From Rhizobacter sp. (GTDB lineage Bacteria > Pseudomonadota > Gammaproteobacteria > Burkholderiales > Burkholderiaceae_C), in NCBI GenBank assembly GCA_025351675.1, contig JANXVK010000350.1, positions 1 to 11,935 on the forward strand: DNA of 11,935 bases, read 5' to 3'. A model generated the notes under the pieces. The model made no database searches, was not told the DNA's origin, and saw only the letters and a program-made list of their open reading frames with translations. The position numbers and the translations under genes were made by a program. Shown piece by piece: positions 1-7,776 of the stretch (position 1 is its first letter; each line of letters begins with the position of its first letter).

Positions 1-44
1 GCTGCGAATACTCGTTCACCGAACCACCACCTGAAGGAAGACCG

Positions 45-866
45 ATGACCTACGTGACCGCCACCGACAACACCAAGCTCTATGTCAAGGACTGGGGCAG
101 TGGCCGTCCGGTGATCCTGACCCACGGCTGGCCGCTCTCGGCCGACAGCTGGGATGACCAGGCGATGGCACTCGCCGACGCCGGCTACCGCGCGATCGCC
201 TATGACCGGCGCGGCTTCGGCCGCTCGGAGCAGCCATGGTCGGGCTACGACTACGACACCTTCGCCGACGACCTCGCGAACGTGATCGAGCAGACCGGAG
301 CGAAAGACGCGACCATCGTCGGCTTCTCGATGGGCGGGGGCGAGGTCGCGCGCTACATGTCACGCCACAACGGCAAGGGCGTGGTCAAGGCGGCGCTGAT
401 CTCATCCGTCGTGCCCTTCATGCTGAAGACGCCCGACAACCCCGGCGGCACCGATCAATCGGTGTTCGACGGGATGACGAAGGGCATGAAGGAAGACCGC
501 GCCAAGTTCTTCGCCGGTTTCTTCAAGGACTTTTTCGGCGTCAGCCTGGTCTCACACCCGGCCAGCGCCGAGCTGCTCGAGTGGGCGCGCGCCGTGTCGA
601 TGCAGGCCGGCCTGAAACCCACGCTCGCGTGCGCGAAAGCGTTCGCGACGACCGACTTCCGCCCCGATCTCGCCGCGTTCAAGGTTCCGACGCTGATCAT
701 CCACGGCACCGACGACAAGACCGTGCCGATCGACGCCTCGGGCCGCGCTGCCGCGAAGGGCATCGCGAACGCGACGCTGATCGAGTACGACGGCGCGCCG
801 CACGGGTTGTTCGCGACGCACAAGGAGCGGTTCACGAAGGACTTGCTGGCGTTCGTGAAAGACTGA
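45..866 (+). CDS. Alpha/beta hydrolase, non-heme chloroperoxidase type
   Basis: This 273-residue protein belongs to the alpha/beta-hydrolase fold, in the branch annotated as cofactor-free chloroperoxidases or arylesterases. The nucleophile elbow GFSMGG places the catalytic serine at S95. The HGTDDKTVP segment gives the acid at D224, and APHG gives the histidine at H253. HGWP (27-30) forms the oxyanion-hole loop, and the family signature YDRRGFGRS lies at 53-61. Length is normal for the family (about 275). There is no signal peptide, so it is presumably cytoplasmic. The start is supported by a GGAAG ribosome site ending five bases before the ATG. Family members hydrolyse esters and can perhydrolyse small acids in vitro; the natural substrate cannot be read from the sequence. 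It stands alone on the plus strand and converges on the permease fusion gene. Confidence 0.93.
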   Translation: MTYVTATDNTKLYVKDWGSGRPVILTHGWPLSADSWDDQAMALADAGYRAIAYDRRGFGRSEQPWSGYDYDTFADDLANVIEQTGAKDATIVGFSMGGGEVARYMSRHNGKGVVKAALISSVVPFMLKTPDNPGGTDQSVFDGMTKGMKEDRAKFFAGFFKDFFGVSLVSHPASAELLEWARAVSMQAGLKPTLACAKAFATTDFRPDLAAFKVPTLIIHGTDDKTVPIDASGRAAAKGIANATLIEYDGAPHGLFATHKERFTKDLLAFVKD

Positions 867-881
867 TCGCGCGGCTCAGTC
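861..881. repeat. Small inverted repeat spanning two convergent stop codons
   Basis: GACTGA (861-866) and TCAGTC (876-881) are perfect six-base arms around a nine-base loop. The left arm holds the hydrolase stop codon (864-866). The right arm holds the permease stop codon on the other strand (878-876). Both proteins end in Asp followed by TGA, which creates the symmetry. There is no T-tract, so this is at best a weak bidirectional terminator and may be chance. Confidence 0.3.
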
Positions 882-3329
882 GGGCACGAGCTGCCCGATC
901 GTCGCCGATGGCGGGCCGGCGGACTCCGCCGGCGCGGACGCCGCCGCGATCGCGGGTCGCGGCGCATCCGCCGGCGGTCGCACCAGTAGAAGCGACTCGA
1001 TCAGATCGGCCGCCATCGATTCCAAAAGCCGGATCTCCCGCTCGTCGAAGCTGCGCGGTTTGGTGTCGAGCACGCACAGCGAGCCGTACACGTGACCCTC
1101 GGCGTCGCGCAGCGGCGCACCGGCGTAAAAGCGCAGTCCGCGTTCGCGCAGCACCGGGTTGTTGGCGAAGCGCGGGTCGCGAGCGATGTCTTCGACGACC
1201 ACCGTCTGCGCGTTCGCGACGACGTGGCCGCACACCGAGAGCGAGCGCTCGATGACGAGGCTGTCGGCACCGGCTGAGTTGCCGCCAGCCAACGCGGCCA
1301 GCGCCCCGCCGGCGCCGCGCACTTGTTGCGTCGATTCGTCGATCAGCGAGACCAGCGCGAGCGGCATGTCGAAGGTGTCGGCGGCACGCTTGGCGAGCTG
1401 GTCGAAGCGCCGCCGCAGCGCCTCGTCGAGGATGCCGCTGGCGCGCAGCGCGCGCAGCCGGGCGACATCGGCCTCGGGCACCGGCGCCGGCAGGTAAACC
1501 TCGCTGAGCGCAGTGCCCAGCTGTTGGCCGATGCGCATCACGGTCTCGTCGATCGACGTCGCGACGGCATCGGCACCGAGCGCCTTGTGGCCGGCCCCCT
1601 CGAGCAGCGCAGCCGGCGCATTCCAGAGTGCCAGCACGATGTGCAGATCGGGCCAGCGCCGGCGCAGCCGGCGGCACAGATAGCGCACTTGGGTCTGCGG
1701 CTCGCGGCTGAAGTGCGACAGGCAAACGGTCGTCGCGCCTTGCAGATCGAGCGTCGCGAAGAAGTCGGCCTGCGAGACACCTGCCGCGCGATGGTCCGCC
1801 GCGACGCCGGCCAGGCCCAACGCGTGCGCGAGCATGCGTGCGGCCAGCGTGTCGACCTCCCACTTGCCGCCGATGCACACGACGCGCGGCCGGCCGGGCC
1901 CGGCTGCCGGCGGCTGTTGCTCGCGCAACTCGTCGATCACGCGGTCCATGCCGGAGACGACGCGGTGCCGGTGCTCGGCGGTCGCGACGCTGTCGTGGTC
2001 GTCGCTCGCCAGGCGCAGCGCCGGAATGCCGATCTGGTGATAGAAGTCGGCGACGCTGCCGGAATCGGCCTGCTCGACGGCGAGCTCGATCGCGTCCTCG
2101 ACATCGCCGGCCAGCAGCCGCTGGTAAATGCGCGTCGGCAGCTCGAGCGCCGGCTGGCTGCCCAGCAGCACGTCGAGAAACTGCAGGTGCGGCAGGTGGC
2201 GGCCGATGACCAGCAGGCAGACGGTCAACGGCGTCGACATCACCAGCCCGATCGGTCCCCAGAGCGTGGCCCAGAACGTCGCGGCGACCATCAGCGAGAT
2301 CGCCGACAGCCCGGTGCTGGCGCCGTACAGCCATGGTTCGACGACGTTGTTGCTGAGGAGTTCGAGCAGCACGATCAGCACGAGGGTCCACAGCACCATG
2401 CTCCAGCCCGGGTCAACGGCGAAAGCGAGTGCCAGCGGAAAGATCGCGGACAGCATCGGCCCGACGTACGGGACGAAGCGCATCACCGCGGCGACCGCGC
2501 CCCAAAGGATCGCGGCCGGCACGCCGATCAGCCACAGCCCGGCGGCCATCGGCACGCCATAGCTGGCATTGACGACGAGCTGCATCGTCAGGTACTTGCT
2601 GATGCGCACGCCCGCCTCGTCCATCGCATCGGTGGTGCGGTGCAGGTTGCCGCCGAGCAGGCGCAGCAGCCGGTCGCGCAGGTCTTGCCGGTCGAGAAGC
2701 ACCAGGATCAGAAACACCAGCACGATGCCGGCGTTCATCAGCGGCCCGCCTGCGATCTCGAACCACTGCAGCGCGCGCGCCAACGGTGTCGGTGCCTTCT
2801 CCTCGATCTGCACGCGCTGCGCCGGCGCGGCGCCGGTCTTTCTGGCCTGCCCCGGGACGGGGGCGCCCTCGACTTCCTTCTGCACCGCTTCGAGCGTTTT
2901 GACCGCACCGTCGAACATGCCCGGCGCATCCATGCGCGCCCGAAAGTCGCGCAGCTTGATCTGGATGTTGCTTTGGTAGGTCGGCAGTTCGGCGCTGAGT
3001 GCACTGACCTGACGGCTCAGGAAGAGCCCGGCCACCGCGATCAGCGCCAGCGTCACCGCGACGACGACGATGACTGCCACCGACCGCGGCACGCCCCAGC
3101 GCTTCAGGCGCACGACCAGCGGATCGAGCACGAAGCCGAGCAAAAAGGCCATCGCCAGCGGCATCAGGATCTCGCGGCCGAGGTAGAGCGCCGTGATCAC
3201 GATCGTCGCCGAGAACAGACCGAGTCCGAGTTGCAGGCTCGGGAGCACGGCGGCGAGGTGCGCGAGGGCGGTGGGAACCGCGCCGGCCGGCTCGCCGCCG
3301 CCACGGGGATCGACTGGCTCAGTGCCCAC
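876..3329 (-). CDS. AI-2E/PerM-type permease fused to a Rossmann-like domain and a GAF domain
   Basis: The product has 817 residues in three parts. Residues 35-380 are an AI-2E transporter (PerM/TqsA) domain. It has hydrophobic segments near 38-68, 83-105, 196-213, 247-303, 308-330 and 345-375, an extended loop at 107-190, and family-typical motifs RFVPYVGP (284-291) and GLVMSTPLTV (361-370). Residues 395-475 look helical. Residues 481-605 resemble an alpha/beta response-regulator or B12-binding fold (RVVCIGGKW, then TTVCLSHFS), but the DxHxxG cobalamin motif is absent. Residues 618-782 form a GAF domain with the usual RFDQLAKRAADTF, DPRFANNP and RFYAGAPL motifs. Start is GTG, with GGAG five bases upstream. 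Family members export small molecules or ions; the substrate is unknown here. The C-terminal parts would face the cytoplasm and could sense a ligand. The domain calls are firm except for the middle one. Confidence 0.9.
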   Translation of the reverse strand: MGTEPVDPRGGGEPAGAVPTALAHLAAVLPSLQLGLGLFSATIVITALYLGREILMPLAMAFLLGFVLDPLVVRLKRWGVPRSVAVIVVVAVTLALIAVAGLFLSRQVSALSAELPTYQSNIQIKLRDFRARMDAPGMFDGAVKTLEAVQKEVEGAPVPGQARKTGAAPAQRVQIEEKAPTPLARALQWFEIAGGPLMNAGIVLVFLILVLLDRQDLRDRLLRLLGGNLHRTTDAMDEAGVRISKYLTMQLVVNASYGVPMAAGLWLIGVPAAILWGAVAAVMRFVPYVGPMLSAIFPLALAFAVDPGWSMVLWTLVLIVLLELLSNNVVEPWLYGASTGLSAISLMVAATFWATLWGPIGLVMSTPLTVCLLVIGRHLPHLQFLDVLLGSQPALELPTRIYQRLLAGDVEDAIELAVEQADSGSVADFYHQIGIPALRLASDDHDSVATAEHRHRVVSGMDRVIDELREQQPPAAGPGRPRVVCIGGKWEVDTLAARMLAHALGLAGVAADHRAAGVSQADFFATLDLQGATTVCLSHFSREPQTQVRYLCRRLRRRWPDLHIVLALWNAPAALLEGAGHKALGADAVATSIDETVMRIGQQLGTALSEVYLPAPVPEADVARLRALRASGILDEALRRRFDQLAKRAADTFDMPLALVSLIDESTQQVRGAGGALAALAGGNSAGADSLVIERSLSVCGHVVANAQTVVVEDIARDPRFANNPVLRERGLRFYAGAPLRDAEGHVYGSLCVLDTKPRSFDEREIRLLESMAADLIESLLLVRPPADAPRPAIAAASAPAESAGPPSATIGQLVPD

Positions 3330-3553
3330 GGTCGCTCCGCAACAAAGCGGCCGTGCCCGGTGGCCGCGTTGAAGCGTACGTGCTGGCGTCGAACGGGCGC
3401 ATCGCGTGGACCGGTGGCTGAAGCAACCGCCAGCGTATCCGATCGTTGCCGCTCGAAACAGCGTCGGTCAGCACCTGTGGGCGGCGCAGCGACGCCAATC
3501 GAGCGTCGGACGCGGCCTACGTCGTCGCCGCTGCCCGGAGGTGAGAGCGTCGG
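3330..3553. other. Intergenic gap between cytochrome cluster and permease fusion
   Basis: These 224 bases hold no convincing gene; the open frames crossing them are shadows that run on into the flanking genes. They contain the ribosome site of the permease gene (GGAG, minus strand, just right of 3329) and one hairpin (3347-3367). I see no clear -35/-10 pair for the permease gene. The region should carry the 3' end of the cytochrome transcript and a promoter for the permease gene. Confidence 0.5.
3340..3367 (-). terminator. Possible intrinsic terminator of the cytochrome operon
   Basis: Read on the minus strand, GCGGCC (3367-3362), a nine-base loop and GGCCGC (3352-3347) form a perfect six-pair GC stem followed directly by TTTGTT. 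It lies about 190 bases past the stop of the triheme cytochrome and just before the permease start. The T-tract is short and interrupted, so this is only a candidate. Confidence 0.3.
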
Positions 3554-4840
3554 CTATCGACGGCGCAGCTGCGCCACATCCAGCGCCGAGACCGGCGCGG
3601 CGCGGTTGCCCCAGCTGCCGCGCAGGTGGCTCAGCAACTGAGCCACCTCGGCGTCGCTCAGCAGGGTGGCGAACGGCGGCATGCCGTAGGGCCGCGGATT
3701 GCCGGCGGTGCTGGGCGGGAAGCCGCCTTCGAGCACGATGTTCACCAGATTCACCGGCATGCGCATCGTCACCGCGCGGCTGCCGGCGAGCGCCGGGTAG
3801 ACGCGGGGCACGCCTTCGCCTTGTTCGCCGTGGCATTGCACGCAGTGCTGCGCGTAGAGTTTCGCGCCCGGCCCGTCGGGGGCTGCGCCTGCAGTCGCTT
3901 CAGCCGGCACGGGCGCGGCCGGCGACTGCGGCAGCGCCTTCAGGTACACCGCCATCGCACGCAGATCGGGCTCGGTCAAATGCTGCGTGCTGCCGGCAAC
4001 GACCTCGCGCATCGGCCCCAGCACTGCGCCACTTGCAGTGATGCCGGTGCGCATCAGCTCGGCGATCTGCTCCAAGTCCCACGCGGCCACGCTCGCCTCG
4101 TCGGGCGAGGTCAGCGACGGCGCGTACCAGTTCTGCACCGGGATCAGCCCGCCGGCCAAGTCGAGGGTGTTGCGCGTCGCGCCGAGCGCGTTGCGGCTCG
4201 CGTGGCAGGCGTTGCAATGGCCGAGCCCTTCGACGAGGTAGGCGCCGCGCAGCCACTCGGGGCCGCGCGCAATATCGACTTCCGGCCGCGCCGGCTCGGC
4301 GGCGCGGAAGTACAGCGCGCGCCAGACCGCGAGCGCCGCCTGCTGATCGAACGGGAAAGACAACTCGTGCGGCTTGTTCGCCTGCACCACCGGCGGCAGG
4401 TTGCGCAGGAACGCGTGGATCGCGTCCGAGTCGTCGCGCGTGATGCGCGTGTAGTTCGGGTACGGGAACGCGGGGTACAGCAAGCGCCCGTCGCGTGCGC
4501 GGCCGTTGTGCAGCGCGCGCCAGAACTCGGCGGGCGACCATTCGCCGATGCCTGTGGCCGGGTCGGGTGTGAGGTTCGGCGCGTAGATCGTGCCGAACGG
4601 CGTCGGCACGCCGCGCCCGCCGGCCCAAGCGGCGCCGCCTTGCACCGTGTGGCAACCCATGCAGTTGCCTGCGCGCGCGAGGTAGGCGCCGCGTGCGATC
4701 AGCTCGGCCGTGGCGGGGGCGGATGCGGACGTGACCGCGATCGGGTCTTCGCCGCGCTCGTTCAGCCAGCGCACCGCGGCGACGCCGAGCAGGCCCAGGC
4801 CGAGCAACACCAGCGCGATCCGGATCAGCGCGCGCTTCAT
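3554..4840 (-). CDS. Membrane-anchored triheme cytochrome c (AdhB/gluconate-dehydrogenase type)
   Basis: The protein has 428 residues. One hydrophobic helix near residues 4-24 follows a basic MKR start and probably anchors the protein in the inner membrane with its hemes in the periplasm. Three heme c sites are visible: CMGCH (60-64), CNACH (209-213) and CVQCH (333-337). GMPPF (386-390) supplies the likely distal methionine of the third heme. Spacing and length match the cytochrome subunits of membrane alcohol, aldehyde and gluconate dehydrogenases, which pass electrons from a periplasmic enzyme to quinone or oxidase. The open frame extends further upstream, but the ATG at 4840 is chosen because it gives a proper anchor and overlaps the preceding cytochrome stop as ATGA, which implies translational coupling. 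No dehydrogenase catalytic subunit lies nearby, so the electron donor is unknown. Confidence 0.92.
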   Translation of the reverse strand: MKRALIRIALVLLGLGLLGVAAVRWLNERGEDPIAVTSASAPATAELIARGAYLARAGNCMGCHTVQGGAAWAGGRGVPTPFGTIYAPNLTPDPATGIGEWSPAEFWRALHNGRARDGRLLYPAFPYPNYTRITRDDSDAIHAFLRNLPPVVQANKPHELSFPFDQQAALAVWRALYFRAAEPARPEVDIARGPEWLRGAYLVEGLGHCNACHASRNALGATRNTLDLAGGLIPVQNWYAPSLTSPDEASVAAWDLEQIAELMRTGITASGAVLGPMREVVAGSTQHLTEPDLRAMAVYLKALPQSPAAPVPAEATAGAAPDGPGAKLYAQHCVQCHGEQGEGVPRVYPALAGSRAVTMRMPVNLVNIVLEGGFPPSTAGNPRPYGMPPFATLLSDAEVAQLLSHLRGSWGNRAAPVSALDVAQLRRR

Positions 4841-5562
4841 GGGGTGCCTGCGGCCGCGGTCATGCCGCCGCACGGCAGCGGCAGCGCCTCCGGCAATGCC
4901 GCCGCGGGTTTCGCGCCGGCGGGCACGGGCTGCGCCGCGAGCCACTGCGAGAGCGCGCTGATGTCGGCCGGCGCGAGCGCTCGCGCGATCTGCGCCATGC
5001 AGTCGGGCGCGTTCGCATGCCGGCTGCCGGTGCGCCACGCGCCGAGTTGCGCGTTCAGATAATCGCGCGGCATGCCGACGATCGCGGGAATCGCCGGCGT
5101 CACGCCCATCAACGCGCTGCCGTGGCATTGCACGCACGCGGGAATCTTCAATGCTGCATCACCGCGCAGCACCAGCGTTCCGCCGCGGCTCAGCAGGTCC
5201 ACGCTGGTGTTGGCGGGTTGCGGTGGCGGGTACGGCACATCGAGCGCCGCGAAGTGCGCGGCGATCTCGCGCAGGTAGTCGTCAGAGAGCGGCGCGAGCA
5301 GGTTGGTCATCAGCGCGTAGTGGCGCCGACCGTCGCGAAAGCTCACGAGCTGGTTGTAGAGGTAGCCAGCCGGCTTGCCGGCGATGCGCGGATAGTAGCC
5401 ATCGCTCGCGGCCCGGCCCTGCGCGCCGTGGCAGCCGGTGCAGGCCTGCATGCGCTGGGCCATCGTGTCTTCGACTTTCGGGGCGGCGTGCGCGAGCGTT
5501 GCGCCGAACAGAATGAGTGCGACGAGGATCGGTCTTGCGAAGGGAACAAGGAAAGTCGACAT
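4837..5562 (-). CDS. Periplasmic diheme cytochrome c (c4-like)
   Basis: This 241-residue protein has a signal peptide (hydrophobic 8-22, likely cleavage after AHA at 26). Two cytochrome domains follow, with heme sites CTGCH (41-45) and CVQCH (143-147). Candidate distal methionines are M85 and M189, each in a similar position within its half. The tandem layout is that of cytochrome c4, a soluble or loosely bound electron shuttle. A lone cysteine at 231 in the C-terminal tail is unusual. The gene starts 25 bases after the exporter stop and overlaps the triheme cytochrome start by four bases, so the two cytochromes are made together and probably form one electron-transfer chain. The ribosome site before the ATG is poor. 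Electron donor and acceptor cannot be inferred. Confidence 0.9.
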   Translation of the reverse strand: MSTFLVPFARPILVALILFGATLAHAAPKVEDTMAQRMQACTGCHGAQGRAASDGYYPRIAGKPAGYLYNQLVSFRDGRRHYALMTNLLAPLSDDYLREIAAHFAALDVPYPPPQPANTSVDLLSRGGTLVLRGDAALKIPACVQCHGSALMGVTPAIPAIVGMPRDYLNAQLGAWRTGSRHANAPDCMAQIARALAPADISALSQWLAAQPVPAGAKPAAALPEALPLPCGGMTAAAGTP

Positions 5563-5587
5563 GTGCAGGTTTTACCAAACGCCGACA

Positions 5588-7129
5588 TCAGAGCTCTGCC
5601 GCCGCCTCCTTCATCGCACCCGCAACATCGTGCAGTTGCAGATCGGGCAAGCGGGTGACAAGCCACAGCGAGATCATCGACACGCCCGCGCTCAGCCACA
5701 TCACCTGCTGGAACGCCACGTCGCTGCCGAGCCCGTGCCCGCCGCGCGACGCATCGAGCAGCTGACCGAGGCCTTCGCCGTCGAGCGAGGTCACGCCGGC
5801 CGGCAGGTGGCCGCGCAGCAAGAGCAGCACCACCGAGCTGAGCACCGCGATGCCGATCGCACCGCCGAGCAGGCGGAAGAACGAGGTCAGCGCGGTGACC
5901 GTGCCGATCTGCTCGCGCGGCACCGATTGCTGCACCGTGATCAGCGTCGTCGGCATCTGCAGCCCCATGCCGGCGCCGAGCACGATCAGTGCGATCGCGG
6001 CGACCGCGCCGGTCGGGCCGCTGAACCCCATCGCCAGCAGCGCGAGCGGCACCAGCACGACGCCGAGCCGCTGCATCGGCAGCACGCGCCCGGTACGGCT
6101 CAGCCAGCGGCCGCTCGTGAACGCGGCCGCGGGGATCGCCAAGGTCAGCGGCAACAGCCGCAGCGCGGCGTCGGCCGCACTGAAGCCGGCGCTGAGTTGC
6201 AGGCGCAGCGGCACCAGCACCGACATCGCGATGAAGTTGAAGAAGCAGACGAACAGCAGCGCGCAGCACGCGACCACCGTGCGGTTCTTGAACAGCGCCA
6301 TCGGCACGATCGCGTCCGGATGGCGGCGCTGCTGCAGCACGAACACGACCAGCAGCGCGACCGCAATCGCCCAGCCGATCAGGTTCCATGAATCGCTCCA
6401 GACGGTGCCTTGGCCGACGCGCGTGATCGGGATCAGCAGCGCGGTCAGGCCGCTGAGCAGCAACAGTGCGCCGACGCCGTCGAGGCGCGCTTTCCTGTGC
6501 GTCACCGGCAGTGCCTTCAGCGAGCGATGCACCAGCACCAGCGCGACGAGGCCGACCGGCAGGTTGATCCAGAAGATCCACGGCCACGACAGGTACTCGG
6601 TCAGCACGCCGCCGATCACCGGTCCGAGCATGCTCGCCACCGCCCAGACGATGCTCACATAGCTCTGGTAGCGCCCGCGTTCGCGCAGCGGCACGACATC
6701 GGCGATCACCGATTGCGCGGTCGCGATCAGCCCGCCGCCGCCCACCCCCTGCAGCACGCGCGCGAGCACGAGTTGAGGCAGCGTCTGCGCCAGCGCACAG
6801 GCGACCGAGGCGAGAAGAAAGATGACGATCGCAATCGTCATCACGCGGCGCCGGCCGACGAGGTCGCTCAGGCGGCCGTAGAGCGGCGTGACGACCGTGC
6901 AGGCGATCAGGTAGCCCGAGATCACCCAGGCCATCCACTCGAAACCGCCAAGCTGGCGCGCGATTGTCGGCACCGCGACGCTGACGATGGTCTGGTCGAG
7001 CGCGGCGAGCAGGATCGTCATCATCACCGCGGCGGTGGCGGCGCGGAACTGGCTGGGGGTGAGGAGTGGTGTGGCGGGGGCGTCGGAAGTCACGTTCGAT
7101 CGGGGGCGGGCGCGGGGGCTGCCGAGCAT
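5588..7129 (-). CDS. MFS drug exporter, DHA2 (EmrB/QacA) family, 14 TM
   Basis: The protein is 513 residues from the ATG at 7129. It has the DHA2 hallmarks: LDQTIVSVAVPTI at 44-56 (motif D1, with a membrane-embedded acidic residue D45), YGRLSDLVGRRRV at 84-96 (motif A) and GPVIGGVL at 169-176 (motif C, the antiporter motif). The hydrophobic profile fits 14 helices. Such proteins expel drugs or other hydrophobic compounds by proton antiport; the substrate is not predictable. The start is uncertain: the ATG has GAGG only one base upstream, while a GTG at 7093 (residue 13) overlaps the preceding gene's stop as GTGA and would leave 501 residues. Both starts precede the first helix. It is co-directional with the PaiB-like gene and the cytochromes, so it is probably in one operon with them. 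Confidence 0.9.
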   Translation of the reverse strand: MLGSPRARPRSNVTSDAPATPLLTPSQFRAATAAVMMTILLAALDQTIVSVAVPTIARQLGGFEWMAWVISGYLIACTVVTPLYGRLSDLVGRRRVMTIAIVIFLLASVACALAQTLPQLVLARVLQGVGGGGLIATAQSVIADVVPLRERGRYQSYVSIVWAVASMLGPVIGGVLTEYLSWPWIFWINLPVGLVALVLVHRSLKALPVTHRKARLDGVGALLLLSGLTALLIPITRVGQGTVWSDSWNLIGWAIAVALLVVFVLQQRRHPDAIVPMALFKNRTVVACCALLFVCFFNFIAMSVLVPLRLQLSAGFSAADAALRLLPLTLAIPAAAFTSGRWLSRTGRVLPMQRLGVVLVPLALLAMGFSGPTGAVAAIALIVLGAGMGLQMPTTLITVQQSVPREQIGTVTALTSFFRLLGGAIGIAVLSSVVLLLLRGHLPAGVTSLDGEGLGQLLDASRGGHGLGSDVAFQQVMWLSAGVSMISLWLVTRLPDLQLHDVAGAMKEAAAEL

Positions 7130-7734
7130 GCCTCAAATCGAATCCCCGCGTCGGCCAGACCCTGCGCCACGCCGGCGCGGTCGGCGGCCGATCGGTTCTG
7201 GCCGACCTTCCACTTGCCGGTCAGCGAGGTGAGCACGATCTCGATGCCGACGATCGCGCGCAGCATCGTCGCGATGTAGTCCTCGGGCGCATCGCTCACC
7301 GCCCACGGTTGCGCGCGCGGCGCCTCGTGCCGATCGGTCAGTCGCGTGACGAACGCGCGCAGCCAGTCGGCGTCGTCGACCGCGCGCAACCGGCCGCGCG
7401 CCTGCACCATCACGTAGTTCCAGGTCGGCACGACTTTGCCGTGCTCGGCCTTGCTGGCGTAGAAGCTCGGCGAGATATAGGCTTGGTCGCCCTGGAAGAC
7501 GACGAGCGAATCGAGGTCGCCGCGCGCCGTGCGCCACAGCGGGTTCGCACGCGCGACGTGCGCGCGCAGGATGCCGGGGCCGCCCGCCGGGTCGGCATCG
7601 AGCACGAACGGCACGCTGTTCGCGGCCATCTCGCCGGCGGCATCCTGCGTCACCAGCAGGCCGAGCGGGTGCGCGCGCAGCAGCGCGTGCGAGACCTCGG
7701 GGCGCGTCTCGTCGAAGTGGGCGGGCAGGTACAT
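7090..7734 (-). CDS. FMN-binding protein, PaiB family putative regulator
   Basis: This 214-residue protein belongs to the PaiB family of flavin-binding split-barrel proteins, first named for a Bacillus negative regulator of sporulation and degradative enzymes. Family-typical segments are MYLPAHF at the N-terminus, SPSFYASK (88-95), VPTWNYV (102-108) and TGKWKVGQNRS (172-182). Length matches the family (about 205-215). It has no helix-turn-helix and no signal peptide; the regulatory role in the family name rests on few studies, and a flavin-dependent enzymatic role is also possible. A GGAG site six bases before the ATG supports the start. The 3' end overlaps the exporter gene, so the two are likely co-transcribed. 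It begins 42 bases after mnmA ends, so it could also be read from the mnmA transcript. Confidence 0.9.
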   Translation of the reverse strand: MYLPAHFDETRPEVSHALLRAHPLGLLVTQDAAGEMAANSVPFVLDADPAGGPGILRAHVARANPLWRTARGDLDSLVVFQGDQAYISPSFYASKAEHGKVVPTWNYVMVQARGRLRAVDDADWLRAFVTRLTDRHEAPRAQPWAVSDAPEDYIATMLRAIVGIEIVLTSLTGKWKVGQNRSAADRAGVAQGLADAGIRFEACSAAPAPAPDRT

Positions 7735-7737
7735 CGT

Positions 7738-7754
7738 CGGCTCCGTGGGAGCCG
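7738..7754 (-). promoter_or_regulatory. Hairpin enclosing the ribosome binding site of the PaiB-like gene
   Basis: On the minus strand CGGCTCC, CAC and GGAGCCG form a perfect seven-pair stem with a three-base loop. The right arm contains the GGAG Shine-Dalgarno sequence, and the stem ends three bases before the ATG at 7734. In RNA it would hide the ribosome site, or it could act as a weak stop for transcripts coming from mnmA. The pairing is directly visible; the function is inferred. Confidence 0.4.
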
Positions 7755-7776
7755 CGATGATGCCCGATCAGTGCAG

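Noticed and set aside
1515..1890. Cobalamin-binding domain in the middle of the permease fusion
   Set aside because: The fold resembles a B12-binding domain, but the DxHxxG motif that coordinates cobalamin is absent, so cobalamin binding is not claimed.
1323..3641. Plus-strand open frame of 772 codons opposite the permease fusion
   Set aside because: It is rich in Arg, His, Gln and Asp with no recognisable domain. It mirrors the codon pattern of the minus-strand permease gene, as expected for antisense frames in GC-rich DNA.
5343..7136. Minus-strand 597-codon frame overlapping the exporter
   Set aside because: It is an Arg/Ala-rich out-of-frame copy of the MFS gene and runs into the cytochrome gene in the wrong frame.
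7090..7734. PaiB-like gene as proof of a polyamine-resistance system
   Set aside because: PaiB is named with PaiA, a polyamine acetyltransferase, but no acetyltransferase gene is present in the window.
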